This document shows positions 51,293 to 61,119 of a DNA stretch of 64,000 nucleotides, piece after piece (position 1 is the stretch's first letter; every line of letters starts with the position of its first letter). The stretch spans positions 307,926-371,925 of the forward strand of contig NZ_FPAB01000003.1 of NCBI RefSeq assembly GCF_900116145.1. Reading direction: 5' to 3'. A program made the translations under genes and the position numbers. Source of the stretch: Streptomyces harbinensis (lineage in GTDB: Bacteria; Actinomycetota; Actinomycetes; Streptomycetales; Streptomycetaceae). The notes beneath the pieces were generated by a model. That model searched no databases. It saw nothing but the letters and a program-made list of their open reading frames with translations, and had not been told where the DNA came from.

Positions 51293-51326
51293 GGAGCCGT
51301 GGTGTATCCAGGTACACCACGGCTCC
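51293..51326. promoter_or_regulatory. 14-bp inverted repeat between histidine kinase and glnII genes
   Basis: Arms GGAGCCGTGGTGTA (51293-51306) and TACACCACGGCTCC (51313-51326) are perfect complements around a 6-base loop. The repeat is about 98 bp upstream of the kinase ATG and about 100 bp downstream of the glnII stop. It can be a glnII terminator or an operator of the kinase operon; no U-tract follows. Confidence 0.6.
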
Positions 51327-51427
51327 CGGGCCGGTGCGCCCCGGTCCGCGTCCGAGCTGCCAGCCGCGGACCGGGGACGTGCGCGGGTCCGGCGCCGCAG
51401 GGAGGCCGGGGCGCCGGGGGCCGCCGG

Positions 51428-52447
51428 TCAGACCAGGCCGGCCTCGGCGAGCGCGGTGCCGCAGGTGTCGGTGATCAGCCGGGTGACGACGTACGGGTCG
51501 ACGTTGGCGTTGGGGCGGCGGTCCTCGATGTAGCCCTTCTTGTCCCGCTCGACCTGCCACGGGATGCGGACCGAGGCGCCGCGGTCGGAGACGCCGTAGC
51601 TGTACTGGTCCCAGGGGGCGGTCTCGTGCGCGCCGGTGAGCCGGTCCTCGACGCCCACGCCGTAGTTCTTGACGTGCTCCAGCGGCTTGCCGTCCTTGCC
51701 GAGGGACTCGCAGGCGGTGATGATCGCCTCGTAGCCCTCGCGCATGGCCTTGGTGGAGAAGTTGGTGTGCGCGCCGGCGCCGTTCCAGTCGCCCTTGACG
51801 GGCTTGGGGTCCAGGGTGGCGGCGACACCGAAGTCCTCGGCGGTGCGGTAGAGCAGCCAGCGGGCCACCCACAGCTGGTCGGCGACGTCCAGCGGCGACA
51901 GCGGGCCGACCTGGAACTCCCACTGGCCGGGCATGACCTCGGCGTTGATGCCGGAGATGCCCAGGCCCGCCTTGAGGCAGTTCTCCAGGTGCGCCTCGAC
52001 GATCTCGCGGCCGTGGATCTCGTCCACGCCGACACCGCAGTAGTAGCCGCCCTGCGGGGCCGGGAAGCCGCCCTCGGGGAAGCCGAGCGGGCGGGAGCCC
52101 TCGAAGAAGGTGTACTCCTGCTCGATGCCGAAAATCGGCTCCTGGGCGGCGAACTTCTCGGCGACCGGGCGCAGCAGGGCGCGGGTGTTGGACGCGTGCG
52201 GGGTGTCGTCGGTGTTGTAGACCTCGCAGAGCACCAGGATGTCGTCACCGCCGCGGATCGGGTCCGGGTAGGAGGCGACGGGCTTGAGGACGCGGTCCGA
52301 GGCGTGGCCCTCGGCCTGGTTGGTGCTGGAGCCGTCGAAGCCCCAGACCGGGGGCTCGGCGCCGTCGGCGAGGATCTTCGTCTTCGAACGCAGCTTCGCC
52401 GTCGGCGAGGTGCCGTCGATCCAGATGTACTCGGCCTTGTAGCTCAC
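51428..52447 (-). CDS. glnII: Glutamine synthetase type II
   Basis: The 339-residue enzyme is the eukaryote-like short GS. Signatures include WGFDGSSTNQAEGHASDRVL, FGIEQEYTFFE (metal Glu), CGVGVDEIHGREIVEAHLENCL, NAEVMPGQWEFQVGPLSPLD and VKGDWNGAGAHTNFSTKAM. It makes glutamine from glutamate and ammonia and is not adenylylated by GlnE. The GTG at 52447 has AAGGAG seven bases upstream, which decides the start. A GlnR box lies about 90-125 bp upstream, so it should be induced at low nitrogen. Confidence 0.95.
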   Translation of the reverse strand: MSYKAEYIWIDGTSPTAKLRSKTKILADGAEPPVWGFDGSSTNQAEGHASDRVLKPVASYPDPIRGGDDILVLCEVYNTDDTPHASNTRALLRPVAEKFAAQEPIFGIEQEYTFFEGSRPLGFPEGGFPAPQGGYYCGVGVDEIHGREIVEAHLENCLKAGLGISGINAEVMPGQWEFQVGPLSPLDVADQLWVARWLLYRTAEDFGVAATLDPKPVKGDWNGAGAHTNFSTKAMREGYEAIITACESLGKDGKPLEHVKNYGVGVEDRLTGAHETAPWDQYSYGVSDRGASVRIPWQVERDKKGYIEDRRPNANVDPYVVTRLITDTCGTALAEAGLV

Positions 52448-52533
52448 GGTCGTGCTCCTTGAGGAGGTCATCGCATCGGCGTGTGGGGGAGTGCGGGATG
52501 GTCCATACGCTGTCGCCACCCTCGCCATCCGCG

Positions 52534-52572
52534 ATTTCCGAGCAGTTGCCCGGTTGTTAAGGGGCTGTGAAC
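52534..52572 (-). promoter_or_regulatory. GlnR box upstream of glnII
   Basis: On the minus strand, GTTCAC, TTAAC, GCAAC and GAAAT half-sites follow with AC/AT at exact 11-base intervals, the pattern of tandem GlnR a/b boxes. The sequence begins about 87 bp upstream of the glnII GTG. It would recruit GlnR under nitrogen limitation. Confidence 0.8.
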
Positions 52573-52631
52573 GGGGTTTGCGGGGAAAGACGCCGTATCG
52601 GGAGAGAAGTCGGCCCCTTACTCTGTGTGGC

Positions 52632-53543
52632 ATGTCTCTTCCTCTGCGCATGCGTTTCGGTCTCTTCGGCACCGGCCCGTGGGCCCAGCTGACCCAGGGC
52701 CCGGCCCTGGCCCGGCACCCGGGGGTTGATCTGGTGGGGGTGTGGGGCCGCCGGCCGGACGCGGCGCGCGAGCTGGCCGGTCATCTCGGCACCCGGGCGT
52801 ACGAGGACGCGGACGCGCTGATCGCCGACTGCGACGCGGTCGCGATCGCGCTGCCGCCGGACGTCCAGGCGCCGCTGGCGGTACGGGCGGCCCGGGCCGG
52901 CCGTCATCTGCTGCTGGACAAGCCGCTGGCCACGACCGTCCCGGCGGCCCGCGAGGTGGCGGAGGCGGCGCAGGCGTCGGGGGTGGCGTCGGTGGTCTTC
53001 TTCACGCTGCACTTCACTCCGGAGACGGCGGCCTGGCTGGCCGAGCAGGGGACGAAGGACGGCTGGGTGAACGGCCGGGCCGAGTGGTTCGCCGGCATCT
53101 TCGCGCCGGGCAGCGACAGCCCGTACGCCTCCTCGCCCTGGCGGCGGGAGCGCGGCGGGCTGTGGGACATCGGCCCGCACGCCCTGTCGGTCCTGCTGCC
53201 GCCGCTGGGCGATGTCACCGGCCTCGACGCGGTCGGCGCGGCCCGGGGCCCGGGAGACATGGTCCATCTGACGCTGCGCCATGTGAGCGGCGCCTCCAGC
53301 ACGGTCACGGTGAGCCTGGGGGTGCCGCCGCAGGCGTCCTCGATGACGGCGGTGCTGCGCGGCACGCCGGGCATCGTCACCCTGCCGGACCGGGACGACC
53401 CCGGCCATGTGGCGGCCTTCGCGGCGGCGGTGGACGCGCTGGAGCGGGCGGCCCGTACCGGTGATCCGCACCCGTGCGACGTACGGTTCGCGCTGCGGGT
53501 GACGGAGATCCTCGCGGCGGCCGAGGAGCGGCTGGGCGACTGA
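52632..53543 (+). CDS. Gfo/Idh/MocA-family oxidoreductase
   Basis: The 303-residue NAD(P)-dependent oxidoreductase begins RFGLFGTGPWAQLTQGPALA and has IALPPDVQAPLAVRAARAGRH, LLLDKPLATTVPAAREVAEA (the EKP-like motif, here LDKP) and GGLWDIGPHALSVLLP near the catalytic His. The substrate is probably a sugar or inositol-like polyol, but no cluster neighbour identifies it. Alternative start at 52650 (MRFGLFGTG) would match the fold more closely. It is divergent from glnII across the GlnR box. Confidence 0.85.
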   Translation: MSLPLRMRFGLFGTGPWAQLTQGPALARHPGVDLVGVWGRRPDAARELAGHLGTRAYEDADALIADCDAVAIALPPDVQAPLAVRAARAGRHLLLDKPLATTVPAAREVAEAAQASGVASVVFFTLHFTPETAAWLAEQGTKDGWVNGRAEWFAGIFAPGSDSPYASSPWRRERGGLWDIGPHALSVLLPPLGDVTGLDAVGAARGPGDMVHLTLRHVSGASSTVTVSLGVPPQASSMTAVLRGTPGIVTLPDRDDPGHVAAFAAAVDALERAARTGDPHPCDVRFALRVTEILAAAEERLGD

Positions 53544-53633
53544 GCGGGCGGGGCTGGCCCGGCCGGTTCCGGCCGGTGGTCCGAACGGACGCGGGCGGTG
53601 GTGACACCTCCTCAGACATGAGATCCGTTAATC

Positions 53634-54479
53634 ATGTCATCGGAAGTGTCAGCGCCGTCCGCTGTGCCGCGCCGGGTCCTGCTCGGCGCTACCGCCTGCG
53701 TCAGCCTCCTCGGCCTCAACCGGCTGCTCGCCGCCTGCTCCGGACCCTCCGCCGGCGCGGGCGCCGCCCCCGGCCCCGCCGCCGCCCCGGCCGCCCCCGC
53801 CGCCGACTCCTACCGGCTGCGCCCCTTCACCCCCGGCAGCGCCCCCGGCGCCGCCCCGCCCCGGCAGCCCGTACCCGTCCGCTCCGAGGCCGCGCTGACC
53901 CTCGACCTGCCCGGCAAGAAGATCGCCCTCACCCTGGACGACGGCCCGCACCCCACGTACACCCCGCAGGTGCTCAAGCTGCTGCGCAAACACAAGGTCC
54001 CCGGCACCTTCTTCGTCATCGGCGAGAACGCCCACTCCCACCCCGACCTGGTGCGCGCCATCGCCGACGAGGGTCACCTCGTCGCCAACCACTCCTGGAG
54101 CCACCCGCAGCTGGACACCCTCTCCACCAAGCGGGTCCGCCGGGAGCTGGGCGACACCAGCGACCTCATCCAGGACATCCTCGGCGCCCCGCCCGGCCTC
54201 GCCCGCGCCCCGTACGGCGCCTGGGACAAGGACGCGCTCACCGTCTGCGCCGAGCTGGGCATGGAGCCGCTGGGCTGGTCGGTGGACACCAACGACTGGG
54301 CCCGGCCCGGCACCTCCAAGATCACCGCCTCGGTCCTGGACGGCGCCCACTCCGGAGCCATCGTCCTCACCCACGACGGCGGCGGCGACCGCTCCCAGAC
54401 GGTCACCGCCCTCGGCCAGGTGCTCCCGAAGCTGCTGGACCGCGGCTACGAGCTGGTCCTGCCCGCTGCGCCGGTCTAG
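53634..54479 (+). CDS. Polysaccharide deacetylase (NodB/CE4) lipoprotein
   Basis: This 281-residue protein has an N-terminal RRVLLGATACVSLLGLNRLL followed by AAC, a likely lipobox, with two Arg that could direct Tat export. After an Ala/Pro-rich linker comes the NodB domain: ALTLDDGPHPTYT (Asp-Asp metal/catalytic), NHSWSHPQLDT (His-x3-His), RAPYGAWD and IVLTHDGGGDRSQT (catalytic His). It removes acetyl groups from N-acetylglucosamine polymers such as peptidoglycan or an exopolysaccharide. ATG 53634 lacks a strong ribosome site. Confidence 0.9.
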   Translation: MSSEVSAPSAVPRRVLLGATACVSLLGLNRLLAACSGPSAGAGAAPGPAAAPAAPAADSYRLRPFTPGSAPGAAPPRQPVPVRSEAALTLDLPGKKIALTLDDGPHPTYTPQVLKLLRKHKVPGTFFVIGENAHSHPDLVRAIADEGHLVANHSWSHPQLDTLSTKRVRRELGDTSDLIQDILGAPPGLARAPYGAWDKDALTVCAELGMEPLGWSVDTNDWARPGTSKITASVLDGAHSGAIVLTHDGGGDRSQTVTALGQVLPKLLDRGYELVLPAAPV

Positions 54480-54518
54480 GGCCGCCGCCGCGGCGTGCTG
54501 CCGCAGCGGCGACCACGG

Positions 54519-54950
54519 TCACAGCCGGAGCAGCATGCGGTGGGCGACGCCGGTGTCGCGCAGTGGCTTCAGCACCAGGCGCATCAGCACCAGCGCGTTG
54601 TCGTCACCGGCGATCCGGTTGGCGCTCAGCTCGTCGCAGGACCGGCACTGATGGATGATCATCCACTCGCCGTCGGGCCGCACCGACACGCTCAGCGCCT
54701 CCATCCGCCCGCGGCAGTCCGCCGCCCGGTCGCCGGGGATCCGGCGGTCGACGTGCAGGCTGGCCAGGCAGTGCGGACAGTGGTTGCGGTGCGCCGTACC
54801 GGGCGCGTCCGCGGACACCTCCAGCCGGCAGCCCACACACCGGAAGGCGTGCGGCCGGTGCCCTCCCCGGCGGTGGAGGACGTCCTTGTGGCGCTGCGGC
54901 CGCCGGCCTCTCCGGGCGCGTCCGCCGGAGTTGTCCGCTCGTCTCGGCAT
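54519..54950 (-). CDS. RNHCP-domain zinc-binding protein
   Basis: This 143-residue protein has CVGCRLEVSADAPGTAHRNHCPHCLASLHVD (two Cys pairs around RNHCP), CRGRMEALSVSVRPDGEWMI and the third pair HQCRSCDELSANRIAGDDN. RNHCP proteins bind zinc and occur in Streptomyces in small groups; role unknown. AAGGAG lies before the ATG. A second RNHCP gene immediately upstream on the same strand is interrupted by a stop, so this copy may be the functional one. Confidence 0.88.
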   Translation of the reverse strand: MPRRADNSGGRARRGRRPQRHKDVLHRRGGHRPHAFRCVGCRLEVSADAPGTAHRNHCPHCLASLHVDRRIPGDRAADCRGRMEALSVSVRPDGEWMIIHQCRSCDELSANRIAGDDNALVLMRLVLKPLRDTGVAHRMLLRL

Positions 54951-54969
54951 GGGAATCCGCTCCTTCCGG

Positions 54970-55350
54970 TCACAGATCGCCGAACGCTTCGAGCGGGAAC
55001 GGTGGCTGGGCCAGCGGCCGGACGGCCATGCGCATCAGGATGAGCTGGTTGTCGTCGGTGCAGATGGGGTTGGAGGTCAGCTCGTCGCAGCGCACGCAGC
55101 GGTGGATGACCATTCAGTCGCCGGTGCGCAGCACGGCGACGGCGATCGGCGTCATCCGGCCCCGGCAGGTGTGAGGGCCGCCCTCGACCTGGTCGAGGAC
55201 GTGCTGGGAGTGCAGGCACGACGGGCAGTGGTTGCGCCGTGTGCCGTCGCCGGCGACGGCGGAGACCGTCAGGCCGCACCACGCGCAGGTGAACGTGCCG
55301 GCCAGGACGGTGGGGGAAGTGCTGGAGGGAGTGTTGTGGCTGGGGGACAC
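54970..55350 (-). pseudogene. RNHCP-domain protein gene interrupted by an in-frame TGA
   Basis: From GTG 55350 (AAGGAG upstream) the frame reads CAWCGLTVSAVAGDGTRRNH, CPSCLHSQHVLDQ, CRGRMTPIAVAVLRTGD and then TGA at 55114-55116. The next codons continue in the same frame as MVIHRCVRCDELTSNPICTD to a stop at 54970. The tandem paralogue has Trp where the TGA lies (EWMIIHQC), so a single TGG-to-TGA change is the simplest reading. The zinc-binding part is intact; the last third is lost unless the ATG next to the TGA restarts translation. The tandem paralogue at 54519 follows by 19 bp. Confidence 0.85.
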
Positions 55351-55696
55351 CCGGAGGGCTCCTTGCTGGAAGATCGGTCATGACAGCAAGAGCGGGCCGA
55401 GCGGCCTCGACGAGGACACGCCCCCCGTACGCCGCGGTGGTGGTGCGGGTTACGGGGTGTGTGGGCGGGCCGAAGCAACCGGGGGCCGGGTCCGGTCACC
55501 GTCCGGGCGGGACGGCATCAGGCGGACGGGACGGCCGGGACGGTGCTGCGAGGCGCGCGCGGCGTGGGCCGGGGGCACAAACTCACTCTCCTTTCCCAGG
55601 GGGCACGATGGCCCCGAACAACGCGACAGAACACCCGAAGCGTAACGGCCGGCCGACAGACGTCAACGGAATATCGGGCCCCACCCCACGGCCGCC
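55351..55696 (-). other. Gene-free interval upstream of RNHCP genes
   Basis: About 345 bp without a credible gene. It must carry the promoter of the RNHCP pair. I see no clear iron, GlnR or sigma-B-like element here. Confidence 0.5.
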
Positions 55697-56080
55697 CTAG
55701 GAACGCGGCTTGCGGCCCAGGGCCGCCGACACCTCCTGGACGTTCGCGTAACTACTGCGGCGCGGCAGGGTCCGCACCTGATCGATCACTTCGTCGGGCG
55801 CCTGCTCCTCCAGCAGGGTGCGCAGCAGCTCCGAGCGTTTGGCCGGGAAGACCGCCGGCCGCAGATGCCGCGCCAGCTCGGACCGGAACGCCTCGTCCCG
55901 CACCTCGCGGTCGTCCCCCGCCCCGGGCGGCGGCCCCGTGCCGTCCATGCCCTCCACGGGTTCCGGGTCCCGCCAGGCGTCGGTCCTGGTGGGGCGGTCC
56001 GCCCGCAACAGCCCCTCCACCTCGTGCTTGAGCCGGTCGTCCTCGTGGGCGCTCAACCGGTTGCTGCCCCGCTCCTGCAT
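55697..56080 (-). CDS. DUF2795-domain protein
   Basis: From ATG 56080 (GAAGGAGG upstream fixes the start) the product is 127 residues. It is acidic, begins MQERGSNRLSAHEDDRLKHE and ends with the DUF2795 helix bundle (LARHLRPAVFPAKRSELLRT, then QVRTLPRRSSYANVQEVSAAL). DUF2795 proteins are often found in stress or dormancy operons of actinobacteria but have no known activity. A sigma-B-type promoter lies just upstream. It is divergent from the SPW-repeat gene. Confidence 0.8.
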   Translation of the reverse strand: MQERGSNRLSAHEDDRLKHEVEGLLRADRPTRTDAWRDPEPVEGMDGTGPPPGAGDDREVRDEAFRSELARHLRPAVFPAKRSELLRTLLEEQAPDEVIDQVRTLPRRSSYANVQEVSAALGRKPRS

Positions 56081-56112
56081 CACAGTTCCCTCCTTCGTGC
56101 CGGGCCCGGCGG

Positions 56113-56136
56113 GTACCCGGGGTTTGAGAGCGAAAC
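56113..56136 (-). promoter_or_regulatory. Candidate sigma-B-type promoter for DUF2795 gene
   Basis: On the minus strand, GTTT (complement of AAAC 56133-56136) and GGGTAC (complement of 56113-56118) are separated by 14 bases, matching the S. coelicolor stress sigma consensus GNNT-N14-16-GGGTAC/T. It lies 33 bp upstream of the ATG at 56080. A second GGGTAC at 56227 faces the SPW gene but lacks a good -35. Confidence 0.6.
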
Positions 56137-56305
56137 CAGCGGAAACGCGGGTCGGAGCCGCGATCCCAGAACGGTACTCACGGGACAAAGAAAATATTCT
56201 TCCCGATATGCGCCAAATGGGGTAATGGGTACACAATGGGAGCAAGGTCTGTAAATGGACTGAGACAGCGCGGTCACACGAATCCCATAGAAGGAGGCGA
56301 GTCGC

Positions 56306-56809
56306 ATGGCCGACGTCTCACACCACAGGGGTACGGACGTCTCCCATCGCAGGGACACGAGCATGGCGGACCACCCCGACGCACGTGAGATGCGGGAGCG
56401 CTACTCCCGTGTGACAGGTGGCGCGACCGTGCCACTGCTGGACGCCCCGGTGTTCCTCGCCGGGCTGTACCTGGCCATCTCCCCGTGGCTGGTGCCGACG
56501 TTCTCCACCGCCGAGCCGCGACTGGGTATCCACAACCTCATCCTCGGAATCGCGGTGGCCGTGCTGGCGCTGGGCTTCGCCCTGGTGCCGGAACGGATGC
56601 ACGGCATGGGCCTGGCCCTGTGCGTGATCGGAGCGTGGTCGATCGTTGCGATCTGGACGGTGGGCGCTGGTGCCTCCGGAGGCATCATCCTCAGCCAGAT
56701 CATCGTGGGTGGTGTCATCTTCCTGCTTGGCCTCGCGGCCACCGCAGCGGCACTCGCGATGCGCCGCAAGCGCCGCCAGCACTACGACGAGCGGCTGGGC
56801 GCCCGGTAG
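56306..56809 (+). CDS. SPW-repeat membrane protein
   Basis: The 167-residue protein has a basic/His-rich N-terminus (about 1-45) and four membrane helices, arranged as two halves with the SPW motifs in LYLAISPWLVP and VIGAWSIVAIW. SPW-repeat proteins are membrane proteins of unknown role in bacteria. GAAGGAGG precedes the ATG at 56306. It is divergent from the DUF2795 gene and converges on glnA, with a strong terminator in between. Confidence 0.85.
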   Translation: MADVSHHRGTDVSHRRDTSMADHPDAREMRERYSRVTGGATVPLLDAPVFLAGLYLAISPWLVPTFSTAEPRLGIHNLILGIAVAVLALGFALVPERMHGMGLALCVIGAWSIVAIWTVGAGASGGIILSQIIVGGVIFLLGLAATAAALAMRRKRRQHYDERLGAR

Positions 56810-56849
56810 GGAGCCGCACACCACGGCAAACAACAGAACAGCAAAAAGC

Positions 56850-56883
56850 CCGGCGGGCAGTCCCCCAAGGGACTGCCCGCCGG
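56850..56883. terminator. Intrinsic terminator between SPW gene and glnA
   Basis: Arms 56850-56864 and 56869-56883 are perfect 15-bp complements with loop CCAA. In the glnA direction it is followed by a T-run (complement of 56843-56847), so it is a rho-independent terminator for glnA and may also stop the SPW transcript. Confidence 0.9.
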
Positions 56884-56925
56884 TGTGCGTGGTCACGGGG
56901 CGCGGCGCGCGCCGCGCCCGGCCGG

Positions 56926-58341
<1,416 letters not shown>

Positions 58342-58440
58342 CCGATCGTCCTCCTTGCCCCACCGTGCGGGCGGGGGAATGCGCAGCTCGGGGTGCGGGC
58401 CCGGGGCACGGACCTGCCGGGCCGACCCTAAGAACCGGCC

Positions 58441-58479
58441 ATTTCTCGGGCATGACCCTGGTGTTTCGCCGATGTTAAC
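58441..58479 (-). promoter_or_regulatory. GlnR box upstream of glnA
   Basis: On the minus strand, GTTAAC, GAAAC, GTCAT and GAAAT half-sites follow with 11-base spacing of AC/AC/AT/AT. This closely matches the S. coelicolor glnA GlnR operator. It lies 100-138 bp upstream of the glnA start and ends near the RDD-gene side. Confidence 0.9.
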
Positions 58480-58575
58480 CAGCCAGGCGGAGCAGTCCCC
58501 GGCGACTGGCCGGGAGGGCGGCGCCCACCGGGAGCCGCCCGGAGGCCGCCCGGTGGGCCGCGCTACCGTGGACGG

Positions 58576-59064
58576 GTGGACAAAGAGGCGGAGAACACGC
58601 TCGACAACCGACAGGTGATCGGATCCTGGCTGTCCGGCCCCCGGGCGACCGCCGAGAGCATGGGCGTCGACTTCGGGTACCGGGGCGAGCGCTTCGGCCT
58701 CCCCGAGCACGGCCCCGGCTCCGTGGCCCCGGTCGGCCGCCGCATCGCCGCGCTGTGCCTGGACTGGGCGATGTGCGCGCTGATCGCATACGGTCTGCTC
58801 GCCGACGGCCCGAGTTCCCTGGGCAACTGGACCCTGCTGGTCTTCACCCTCACCGGCATCCTCACCGTCGGCACCCTGGGCTCCACCCCCGGCAAGCGCC
58901 TGCTCGGACTGCGGGTCGTCCACCTCAGCGGACAGCGGCTGAGCTTCCCGCGCGCCGCCGCCCGTACCGTCCTGCTGGCGCTGGCCATCCCGGCCCTCAT
59001 CTGGGACCGCGACACCCGCGGCCTGCACGACCGGCTCACCGACGCCGTCCAGATCCGCGTCTAG
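58576..59064 (+). CDS. RDD-family membrane protein
   Basis: The 162-residue protein has three membrane helices. The RDD motif is in [20 protein letters not shown] (Arg and Asp), and [20 protein letters not shown] and [16 protein letters not shown] complete the domain. RDD proteins are small transport- or stress-related membrane proteins of mixed role. GTG 58576 was taken as start, with ACCGTGGACGG before it; no better ribosome site is visible. It is divergent from glnA. Confidence 0.88.
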   Translation: MDKEAENTLDNRQVIGSWLSGPRATAESMGVDFGYRGERFGLPEHGPGSVAPVGRRIAALCLDWAMCALIAYGLLADGPSSLGNWTLLVFTLTGILTVGTLGSTPGKRLLGLRVVHLSGQRLSFPRAAARTVLLALAIPALIWDRDTRGLHDRLTDAVQIRV

Positions 59065-59264
59065 CTTGCGCACGGCGCAGAGGCCGGGAGGGCAGCACGG
59101 AAGAGCGGCGCGGAAGGGCGGCTGGGGCCGGGCGGGGTACCCGGCGGACGCCCGGCCCGGCGGGCCGGGGCGGCACCGGGCCCGGGAACGCCCGGGCCGG
59201 CGGACGGATCAGCCGGCCGGCACCCGAGGCCGACAGGCAGAGCCCCGACAGGCAGCACCGACAC

Positions 59265-59305
59265 GCAGTGGGGCCCGGCGGTCATCGACCGCCGGGCCCC
59301 ACTGC
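59265..59305. terminator. Perfect 19-bp hairpin between convergent genes
   Basis: Arms 59265-59283 and 59287-59305 are perfect complements with a 3-base loop ATC, between the RDD gene and the DUF4191 gene. It can stop transcription from both sides. The rest of 59065-59332 holds no gene. Confidence 0.85.
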
Positions 59306-59332
59306 ACTGCGTGCTCCGTACCCGGTACCCGC

Positions 59333-60043
59333 TCAGCGCCCCCGGCGCTGCTGCGGTCCGCCCTTCGGCAGCCGCATCCCCTTCGGCATCGGCCCCTTCG
59401 GCAGCGGCATGTTGCTCATCAGGTCACCCATCGCGCGCAGCCGGTCGTTCACCTCGGTCACCCGGTGGCCGGGCAGCACCCGCGGGAACTTCATGACCTT
59501 CGTCCGCAGCTTCTTCAGCGGCACCTGGTCCTCACCGGTGCCCACGATCACATCGTGCACGGGCACGTCCGAGACCACCCGGTTCATCCGGCGCTTCTCG
59601 GCCGCCATCAGCGTCTTCAGCCGGTTCGGATTGCCCTCGCCGACGAGCACCACGCCGCACTTGCCGACCGCCCGGTGGACCACGTCCTGGTTCCGGTTGA
59701 TCGCCACCGCCGGGGTGAACGCGAACCCGCGCCGCAGGTTCTCCAGCACGGCGGCGGCAGCCCCCGGCTGCCCCTCCATCTGGCTGAAAGCGGCCCGCTC
59801 GGCCCGCCGCCCGAAGACAATGGCCGTGGTCAGCAACGCGACCAGGAAGCCCAGAATCCCCAGATAGATCGGGTGCCCGATCAGAAAGCCGATGCCAAGG
59901 ACCACACCGAAGGTGCCCAGGCCGACAGCAGAGATGACCAGACCGATCCAGCGATCGACCCGCTTGGTCATCTTGTACGTCAGAGCGATCTGCTTGAGCC
60001 GCCCTGGGTTCTCGGAATCTTGTTCCTTGTCCTTCCGCGCCAT
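59333..60043 (-). CDS. DUF4191 membrane protein
   Basis: This 236-residue protein has a Lys-rich N-terminus (RKDKEQDSENPGRLKQIALT), two membrane helices (about 32-75) and a cytoplasmic domain with FTPAVAINRNQDVVHRAVGK, GVVLVGEGNPNRLKTL and a basic Pro/Gly-rich tail (PLPKGPMPKGMRLPKGGPQQ). DUF4191 is conserved in actinobacteria, often near lipA and lipB, as here. Function unknown. It is downstream of lipA on the same strand, 69 bp away. Confidence 0.9.
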   Translation of the reverse strand: MARKDKEQDSENPGRLKQIALTYKMTKRVDRWIGLVISAVGLGTFGVVLGIGFLIGHPIYLGILGFLVALLTTAIVFGRRAERAAFSQMEGQPGAAAAVLENLRRGFAFTPAVAINRNQDVVHRAVGKCGVVLVGEGNPNRLKTLMAAEKRRMNRVVSDVPVHDVIVGTGEDQVPLKKLRTKVMKFPRVLPGHRVTEVNDRLRAMGDLMSNMPLPKGPMPKGMRLPKGGPQQRRGR

Positions 60044-60112
60044 GCCGGCAAGTTTACGGCCGTCCTACGGACACCGGCGCCTGGGGCGGCCCAGACGCCG
60101 GTGCCCACGCCC

Positions 60113-61057
60113 TCACGCGGCCGGGGACTGCGCCGCGCGCCGCTCCAGCGCCTGCTTGTACAGCCGCCCGGCCCGGTACGACGACCGCACCAGCGGACCG
60201 GACATCACCCCTGCGTAGCCGATCTCCTCGGCCTCCTGCTGGAGCTCCACGAACTCGTCCGGCTTCACCCACCGCTCCACGGGGTGGTGCCGGGGCGTGG
60301 GCCGCAGGTACTGCGTGATCGTGACCAGCTCGGTACCCGCGTCGTGCATCTGCCGCAGCGCGTCACTGATCTCCTCGCGGGTCTCACCCAGCCCCAGGAT
60401 CAGGTTCGACTTGGTGACCAGCCCCGCCTCGCGGGCGCGGGTGATCACCTCCAGCGACCGCTCGTAGCGGAAACCGGGCCGGATCCGCTTGAAGATCCTC
60501 GGCACCGTCTCCACGTTGTGCGCCAGCACCTCCGGCCGCGAGGAGAACACCTCGGCCAGCTGCTCCGGCACCGCGTTGAAGTCCGGGATCAGCAGCTCCA
60601 CACCGGTCCCCGGCAGCAGCGCGTGGATCTGCCGCACCGTCTCCGCGTACAGCCAGGCCCCGCCGTCCTCCAGGTCGTCGCGCGCGACGCCGGTGATGGT
60701 GGCGTACTTCAGCTCCATCTGCCGGACGGACTCCGCCACCCGGCGCGGCTCGTCGCGGTCGATGTCGGTGGGCTTGCCCGTGTCGATCAGGCAGAAGTCG
60801 CAGCGCCGGGTGCACTGCTCCCCGCCGATCAGGAAGGTCGCCTCGCGGTCCTCCCAGCATTCGAAGATGTTGGGACAGCCCGCCTCCTGGCAGACCGTGT
60901 GCAGGCCCTCCCGCTTCACCAGGCCCATCAGGTCCTTGTACTCAGGACCCATCACAGCCTTCGTCTTGATCCACTCGGGCTTGCGTTCGATCGGGGTCTG
61001 GCTGTTCCGGACCTCAAGGCGCAGCATCTTACGACCGTCGGGCGCGACAGCGGACAC
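60113..61057 (-). CDS. lipA: Lipoyl synthase (radical SAM)
   Basis: This 314-residue enzyme binds two iron-sulfur clusters. The auxiliary cluster Cys are in [13 protein letters not shown] and the radical SAM Cys in CTRRCDFC; the C-terminal Arg-Ser-Ser-Tyr motif (VRSSYRAG) supplies a Ser ligand. It inserts sulfur atoms into octanoyl groups to make lipoyl cofactors of pyruvate, 2-oxoglutarate and branched-chain dehydrogenases and of the glycine cleavage system. The start is a GTG with GGGAGGCGGA upstream. It follows lipB by 62 bp. Confidence 0.96.
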   Translation of the reverse strand: MSAVAPDGRKMLRLEVRNSQTPIERKPEWIKTKAVMGPEYKDLMGLVKREGLHTVCQEAGCPNIFECWEDREATFLIGGEQCTRRCDFCLIDTGKPTDIDRDEPRRVAESVRQMELKYATITGVARDDLEDGGAWLYAETVRQIHALLPGTGVELLIPDFNAVPEQLAEVFSSRPEVLAHNVETVPRIFKRIRPGFRYERSLEVITRAREAGLVTKSNLILGLGETREEISDALRQMHDAGTELVTITQYLRPTPRHHPVERWVKPDEFVELQQEAEEIGYAGVMSGPLVRSSYRAGRLYKQALERRAAQSPAA

Positions 61058-61119
61058 GTCCGCCTCCCTACCACTTTTGATTCCTCGGCGTATCTCAGCG
61101 TACGCCTGTGCTTATGAGG

